DNA from: DASCOT01 sp965197275
GTDB lineage: Bacteria > Acidobacteriota > UBA890 > WLXD01
Length of the DNA: 64,000 nt
Assembly (NCBI GenBank): GCA_965197275.1
Contig: CBDAMQ010000020.1
Span: forward strand, 62,001 to 126,000
Direction of reading: 5' to 3'
The notes below the pieces were generated by a model, which saw nothing but the letters and a program-made list of their open reading frames with translations, was not told the DNA's origin and did no database searches. The position numbers were made by a program, and so were the translations under genes. Positions 59,602-64,000 of the stretch are shown piece by piece (position 1 is the stretch's first letter; each line of letters opens with the position of its first letter).

Positions 59602-60660
59602 TCAGTCAGTCTTGAGACCGCCGACGAACCCACGATTCGACGCGTTGACCGAGTCGGCGTCGCCGAGTGAGTAGTGCTTCGACATATCGGGTGAGAACCG
59701 GCTCGAAGGCGGACGCCGGCCGAGAGCCTCGGCCATGGCGCGAACGTGATGCGGTGCGCCGCCGCAGCACACACCCAGGTACCGGATGTCGAGCTCGCGC
59801 GCCTGCCGCGCGAACCTCGCCATCTCGTAGCGGTTGCATTGGAGTGAATCCAGTGCGACTGGAAACGGTCGATCGTCCGGAATGCAGTCGCAAGCCGCGT
59901 CGGCGAGCGACTGGATCGATTCGCTGGCCACCGTGGTGCGGTACGGCACCGGGAGCAACGCGACATGGCACGAGACCTCCGCCCGGATCCTCTTGCCCAC
60001 CGGCAACATCGTCGTTGGGCCGCGGCAACAGTTCAATCCGACCACGTCTGCGCCGGCTTGCTCCAGCCGCCGCGCAGTGTCATCGATCGACACGCCATCG
60101 CGCATCTCCGGATCCTCGTGCAAGGCACAGGTGACCACCCCCGGTACGCCTGCCGCCTTGATGGCTCGGGCGGCCAGCTCGGCCTCGCCGCAGTGCGCGA
60201 AGGTCTCGCCAATGATGAAGTCCACGCCCGCCTCCATCGCCCATTCGATCTGTTCGTCGAACATCGCCCGCACGTCGCGGTCGGAGCTCTTGTCGGCCCA
60301 GATGTTGGTGTTGCAGATGTTGCCAGCCACCAGCGGCGGATCGGCGGGAAATTCCGCCGCCACCTCGAAGGCCAGGGCCAAGGCCTGACGCTGCATCGGT
60401 TCGAGGACATCCTCTTTGCCGATGCTGCGCAGCTTCTCGCGATGCGCGTAGTAGGTCAGCGCCTCGACCACATCGGAGCCGGCGCGCACGAACTCGCGGT
60501 GCAGCTGCTTGACGGACTCCGGGAACTCCAGCACGACCTCGGGGACGAACGCGCCGGCCTGTAGGTAGCCGCGCCGCTCGAGCTCGAAGACGTATCCCTC
60601 AGCGCAGATGATGCCGCCCGCGTCGAGCCGCGCCAGCAGCCCTTCATCGGAGTCGTTCAT
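59602..60660 (-). CDS. Betaine-homocysteine S-methyltransferase-like protein
   Basis: A 352-residue zinc-dependent methyltransferase. The N-terminus (IICAEGYVFELERRGYLQAG) and VKQLHREFVRAGSDVVEALTYYA follow BHMT rather than cobalamin-dependent MetH. Zinc-ligand cysteines fit GLNCCRG and GVCCGGAPHH. It likely transfers a methyl from betaine or a related donor to homocysteine to make methionine; the donor is unproven. ATG 60660 has AGGAGG four bases upstream. It is divergent from thrB. Confidence 0.88.
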   Translation of the reverse strand: MNDSDEGLLARLDAGGIICAEGYVFELERRGYLQAGAFVPEVVLEFPESVKQLHREFVRAGSDVVEALTYYAHREKLRSIGKEDVLEPMQRQALALAFEVAAEFPADPPLVAGNICNTNIWADKSSDRDVRAMFDEQIEWAMEAGVDFIIGETFAHCGEAELAARAIKAAGVPGVVTCALHEDPEMRDGVSIDDTARRLEQAGADVVGLNCCRGPTTMLPVGKRIRAEVSCHVALLPVPYRTTVASESIQSLADAACDCIPDDRPFPVALDSLQCNRYEMARFARQARELDIRYLGVCCGGAPHHVRAMAEALGRRPPSSRFSPDMSKHYSLGDADSVNASNRGFVGGLKTD

Positions 60661-60810
60661 GCGACCTCCTGCACCAGAAACACCGCACCGGGGCGCTCCA
60701 GCCGCGGGCGGCGGCTATTCTATCCAAGACCGAGCGGGCGGTGAACGCCCGGAGCTCCAGAGGAGCTGTGTCCCTGCAGATAGGGCGTCGCAGCCCAGAG
60801 AACAGATCGC

Positions 60811-61737
60811 ATGGAAGTACGCGTTTTTGCCCCTGCCACAGTCGCCAACCTGGGCCCCGGGTTCGATGTGTTGGGCCTGGCGCTCGAGGCACCGGGTGAC
60901 ACGGTCACGGCGCGGCTCAAGCCCGACGGCGCGAACGGAATCGACCTCGTTGCAGTGCGTGGCGACGGCGGGGCCCTCCCGATCGACGCGCACCGGAACA
61001 CGGCCGGCATCGCGGCGATGGCGACCCTGCGGCAGGCTGGACTAGAACGCGGCATCGAGCTGGAGCTCGACAAGAACATGCCGATCGGATCAGGTCTCGG
61101 CAGCTCTGCCGCCAGCGCCGCCGCCGCCGCCAGCGCCGTCAACTTGCTCGTTGGCTCTCCGCTGAGCGCTCGCGATCTAGTCGGTGCCTGCGTCGAAGCC
61201 GAGGCGGCGGTTTCGGGACGGCACGCCGACAATGTGGCTCCAGCGCTGATGGGGGGGTTGGTCCTCGTGCGCTCGGTCAACCCCCTCGATATCGTGCGCC
61301 TTCCGATACCCGCCGGCTTGTTCGTTGCCTGTACAACGCCCGCCATCGAGGTGCCCACGCGGCGCGCGCGAGAGGTTCTCCCGGGGCAGGTGTCCCTGGA
61401 GGCAATGGTGAACAACGGCGCCAATCTCGCCGCGCTGGTCAGCGCCTGCCACTCGGGCGATCTCGACTTGCTGGGGGCCTGCATGACCGACGAAATCGTC
61501 GGTCCGGCGCGCGCCGACCTCATCCCTGGAAGCCTCGCCGCCATCGCTGCGGCGACCGACGCCGGCGCCATCGGTAGCTCGATCAGCGGCGCCGGGCCTA
61601 CCATACTCGCGCTGGCTGATTCCGCCGCTGCAGCTGAGCGCGCCGGTACGGCGATGGCAGCAGCGTTCGGGGCCGTTGAGCTCTCTTCGATCACTACTGT
61701 CTCCCCCGCCGACTGCCCTGGCGCTCGACGCGTCTGA
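60811..61737 (+). CDS. thrB: Homoserine kinase
   Basis: A 308-residue GHMP kinase that phosphorylates homoserine for threonine synthesis. It has VFAPATVANLGPGFDVLGLAL at the N-terminus, the ATP loop PIGSGLGSSAASAAAA and the C-terminal SISGAGPTILAL motif. ATG 60811 follows GAGA. thrC begins 16 bases after its stop, so the two form a threonine operon. Confidence 0.96.
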   Translation: MEVRVFAPATVANLGPGFDVLGLALEAPGDTVTARLKPDGANGIDLVAVRGDGGALPIDAHRNTAGIAAMATLRQAGLERGIELELDKNMPIGSGLGSSAASAAAAASAVNLLVGSPLSARDLVGACVEAEAAVSGRHADNVAPALMGGLVLVRSVNPLDIVRLPIPAGLFVACTTPAIEVPTRRAREVLPGQVSLEAMVNNGANLAALVSACHSGDLDLLGACMTDEIVGPARADLIPGSLAAIAAATDAGAIGSSISGAGPTILALADSAAAAERAGTAMAAAFGAVELSSITTVSPADCPGARRV

Positions 61738-61753
61738 CGAGGAACCGACAACC

Positions 61754-63052
61754 ATGATCGCTTCGCCGGTCCCCTGGGTGCTGCGGTGCGTCGACACCGG
61801 CGCGACCTACGACGGACTCGAGCCGCGCTACCGATCTGACGACGGCGGAACACTCGACGTCGTTCACGACTTCGCTTCCGCGCCAGAGCCGATCGCTCTC
61901 GATACGTTCGATCGTCGATTGTCATCCAAGCTGCCGGCAGATCGGTCGGGGGTATGGCGCTTCCGTGAGCTGATCCTGCCGGTGGGTGTAGATGTTCCGG
62001 TTACCAAGCCGGAGGGCGCCACCAACCTCTATTACTCGGATGCTATCGCTCGATTCGCGGGACTAGAGACGTTCGGCCTCAAGCACGAGGGCGAGAACCC
62101 CACCGGGTCGTTCAAGGACCGTGGCATGACGGTCGGAGTGACCGTCGCCAGGATGCTTGGCATGCGGCGCGTGGCCTGCGCCTCAACCGGTAACACCTCG
62201 GCGTCGATGGCCGCTTATGCGGCGCAGGCCGGCATGCAGGCCTTCGTATTTCTGCCGGAGGGGAAGATCGCCTATGGCAAGCTCGCTCAGGCGCTTGCCT
62301 ACGGTGCCGTCACGATCCAGATCGCGGGAGATTTCGATCGCGCCATGGATCTCGTGCAGCAGGTCTGCGTGAGCGAGAACGTCTACCTGTTGAACTCGGT
62401 GAATCCGTTCCGCATCGAGGGCCAGAAGGCGATCGGTTTCGAGCTGCTGCAAGACCTCGATTGGCGGGTACCAGACTGGATCGTGCTGCCGGGTGGAGGC
62501 CTCGGCAACAACGCCGCCATCGCCAAAGCTATGATGGAGTTCTTCGATCTGGGCCTCATCGACCGGTTGCCTCGCATCGCGGTGATTCAGGCAGCGGGCG
62601 CCAACCCGCTGTATCGCGCCTTTCGGGACGGCACCGCGGTTGAGCCTGTAGCCAACGCCGAAACTCTAGCTACCGCCATCCGCATCGGCGATCCGGTGTC
62701 GTGGCGAAAGAGCCAACGCGGCCTCGCCGCCTGCGACGGAGTGGTCGAAGAGGTTACGGATCAGGAAATCCTCGACGCCAAGGCGATTGTGGATGCCGCG
62801 GGCGTTGGCGCCGAACCTGCCTCTTGCGCCACCGTGGCGGGCGCTCGCAAGCTGGTCACCGCCGGCGTCATCGAGCCGGCGGCGAGCGTTTGCGGCATCC
62901 TCACGGGGCACCTGCTGAAAGATCCCGACGTAGTCGTCCGCTATCACCGCAACGAGCTGGAAGGTATCGACGCCCAGCGCGCCAACACGCCCATTCGCGC
63001 CGCCGCCGACCTCGACGCCGTTATCGACCTCGTCCGGTCAGCCGCGCGGTAG
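61754..63052 (+). CDS. thrC: Threonine synthase
   Basis: A 432-residue PLP enzyme converting phosphohomoserine to threonine. The Schiff-base Lys is Lys121 in NPTGSFKDRGM; TGNTSASMAAYAA and LPGGGLGNNAAIA bind cofactor phosphate. The N-terminal VLRCVDTGATYDG segment is a short zinc-ribbon-like start with only one Cys. ATG 61754 has GAGGAA nine bases upstream; the frame opens earlier but overlaps thrB. The left arm of the inverted repeat element begins 5 bases after its stop. Confidence 0.95.
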   Translation: MIASPVPWVLRCVDTGATYDGLEPRYRSDDGGTLDVVHDFASAPEPIALDTFDRRLSSKLPADRSGVWRFRELILPVGVDVPVTKPEGATNLYYSDAIARFAGLETFGLKHEGENPTGSFKDRGMTVGVTVARMLGMRRVACASTGNTSASMAAYAAQAGMQAFVFLPEGKIAYGKLAQALAYGAVTIQIAGDFDRAMDLVQQVCVSENVYLLNSVNPFRIEGQKAIGFELLQDLDWRVPDWIVLPGGGLGNNAAIAKAMMEFFDLGLIDRLPRIAVIQAAGANPLYRAFRDGTAVEPVANAETLATAIRIGDPVSWRKSQRGLAACDGVVEEVTDQEILDAKAIVDAAGVGAEPASCATVAGARKLVTAGVIEPAASVCGILTGHLLKDPDVVVRYHRNELEGIDAQRANTPIRAAADLDAVIDLVRSAAR

Positions 63053-63057
63053 ATCGC

Positions 63058-63334
63058 TAGCAGGCCGTGGTGGAAGTGTGGCGGGCCTGGCGACAGGGTC
63101 TTGGGAGGCGGAGGCAAGGAGAGAGGAGGAGGCGATGTCAATCCCATCGTTGACGACGAACGACGCAGCGTACGCGCCCAACCCCTTGCCGCCCGAAGGG
63201 TTACGGCGATTTGGGGCCATCTACGGCGTTGGCCTTCCTGGACGATGGCTAGGGCATCACCTGCGTCAGGCCGCCTTGTATCTGGCCCCAACTCGTCGTA
63301 ACCAGACCCACCACACTTCCACCACGGCCTGCTA
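63058..63334. mobile_element. MITE-like element with 24-bp perfect terminal inverted repeats
   Basis: Positions 63058-63081 and 63311-63334 are exact reverse complements over 24 bases (outer ends TAGCAGGCC and GGCCTGCTA), with imperfect pairing for about 14 bases further inward. The 277-base unit has no recognisable gene; short frames inside show no family features. No target-site duplication is obvious by eye. It fills most of the 340-base gap between thrC and the DgcN-like gene. Alternatives are the ends of a decayed IS or a structured transcript end. Confidence 0.6.
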
Positions 63335-63392
63335 ACCGCCCCGTTGCTCGCGCAACCTCAGAACGATCGCCGCCGCGATCGCGTCGACCCCG

Positions 63393-64000
63393 TCAAGGAG
63401 CGGAAAACACAACTGGCAAGTCGAATCGAGCCGCCAGATCGAACCGTAGATCATCGCACTGCTGCGTCGATAGGCCGGCGTGATTGAGCGTCAGCGCCCA
63501 CACTTGCGAGCCCAGCAACCGCACGAGCTCGAGCTCCTCTTCCAGCGGCGGGATCGGGCAGTCGACGTCCTCGTATCCGTCGAACGATTCGCGGGCGGGC
63601 GCGTGTTGCAGCACGACGCCTTGTGCGGCCCCGGAGATGATGAGCTCCGAGCCGCATGGGCCAGTCGGGTTGCGGAGCGCCGACTGACCTTCGAGCAAGA
63701 TCACGTCTGGTCGCTCGTCGCGATCACAGTCGACGATGACACGCTCCAGCTCGCCGGAGACGAAATCGTTGAGCGTGGCGTCGAGGATGAAGCCGTGCTC
63801 TTGGCCCGACAGCCAGCCGGTTTGGCCGGTGTAGATCATCTCTGCCTTGGTGCCGAGCGCGTTGAGAGCGGTGGCGAGCATTGCCGTAGTGGTGCGCTTG
63901 CCGAGGGCGCAGTCGGTTCCTAGCACGGCGACGCGTGGCGCCCGCACCTGGCGGATCAGTCCCTCCCAGAAGTGGAGTTCAGGCGTCGGACGCGGCCTGC
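63393..64000 (-). CDS. DgcN-family (DUF1611) protein, 5'-truncated by window
   Basis: The C-terminal 200 or so residues of a DUF1611/DgcN protein, open to the window edge. ELHFWEGLIRQV and the P-loop-like VAVLGTDCALGKRTT are characteristic, followed by YTGQTGWLSGQEHGFI and DVILLEGQSALRNPTGP. DgcN is associated with D-glutamate N-acetylation in some bacteria; the assignment here rests on family likeness. A partner DgcA racemase gene would be expected just outside. The missing part lies upstream, beyond 64000. Confidence 0.88.
   Translation of the reverse strand, partial: RPRPTPELHFWEGLIRQVRAPRVAVLGTDCALGKRTTTAMLATALNALGTKAEMIYTGQTGWLSGQEHGFILDATLNDFVSGELERVIVDCDRDERPDVILLEGQSALRNPTGPCGSELIISGAAQGVVLQHAPARESFDGYEDVDCPIPPLEEELELVRLLGSQVWALTLNHAGLSTQQCDDLRFDLAARFDLPVVFSAP

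Noticed and set aside
63078..63335. Short frames inside the inverted-repeat element
   Set aside because: They overlap each other on both strands, lack ribosome sites and resemble no transposase or other family.
1..64000. CRISPR arrays, rRNA genes, prophage or classical biosynthetic gene clusters
   Set aside because: No regularly spaced direct repeats, rRNA motifs, phage structural genes or synthase modules were seen; the fab genes are the ordinary fatty-acid operon.

Overview
The window is a high-GC bacterial chromosome segment with a Gram-negative (LPS and outer-membrane assembly) gene set. A diderm cell carrying a ClpC-type unfoldase, LpxI instead of LpxH, and secreted DUF1592/DUF1552/ankyrin/quinoprotein genes points best to Acidobacteriota (Vicinamibacteria-like). 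This is inferred from gene families and order, not from a marker tree; Planctomycetota-, Myxococcota- or gammaproteobacteria-like lineages share some of these families.

Region 1 (1-38.5 kb) is a dense housekeeping block in which every gene is on the minus strand, mostly with overlaps or gaps under 100 bases. In transcription order it holds: smc, recG, rsmD, coaD, an aspartate-type aminotransferase, uvrB, uvrC, a site-2-protease-like M50 peptidase, scpA, scpB, rluB, cmk, rpsA, an HU/IHF gene, two acyl-CoA-dehydrogenase-like genes, thioredoxin, yceD, rpmF, plsX, fabD, fabG, acpP, fabF, lysS, lolC/E, lolD, clpC, bamA, lpxD, fabZ, lpxA, lpxI, a Gfo/Idh/MocA oxidoreductase, and the 5' part of a GCS2-type carboxylate-amine ligase. 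These genes serve chromosome segregation and repair, translation, fatty-acid and phospholipid initiation, lipoprotein export, outer-membrane protein assembly and lipid A synthesis. lpxB, fabH and ompH/skp, often found in such clusters, are absent here.

A tRNA-Thr(CGT) at 38.7 kb marks the change to region 2 (39-60 kb), which is more loosely packed, changes strand often and is rich in secreted proteins. It contains an LVIVD-type beta-propeller, an M28-family peptidase with altered metal-site residues, a wrecked pair of haem-quinoprotein dehydrogenase genes with an IS3-family remnant between them, an SGNH hydrolase, an FAD amine/amino-acid oxidase, and a GH39-like glycoside hydrolase. Divergent from the hydrolase is a six-gene plus-strand run at 50.9-59.6 kb: DUF1592-type dihaem protein, DUF1552 protein, exported ankyrin protein ending in CVSC, monohaem cytochrome c, peptidylamidoglycolate-lyase-like NHL propeller, and MFS transporter. 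That run is the best candidate in the window for an undescribed periplasmic redox/degradation system.

Region 3 (59.6-64 kb) returns to amino-acid metabolism: a betaine-homocysteine methyltransferase-like gene facing away from thrB-thrC, then a 277-bp MITE-like element bounded by a perfect 24-bp inverted repeat, and a DgcN/DUF1611 gene cut by the window end.
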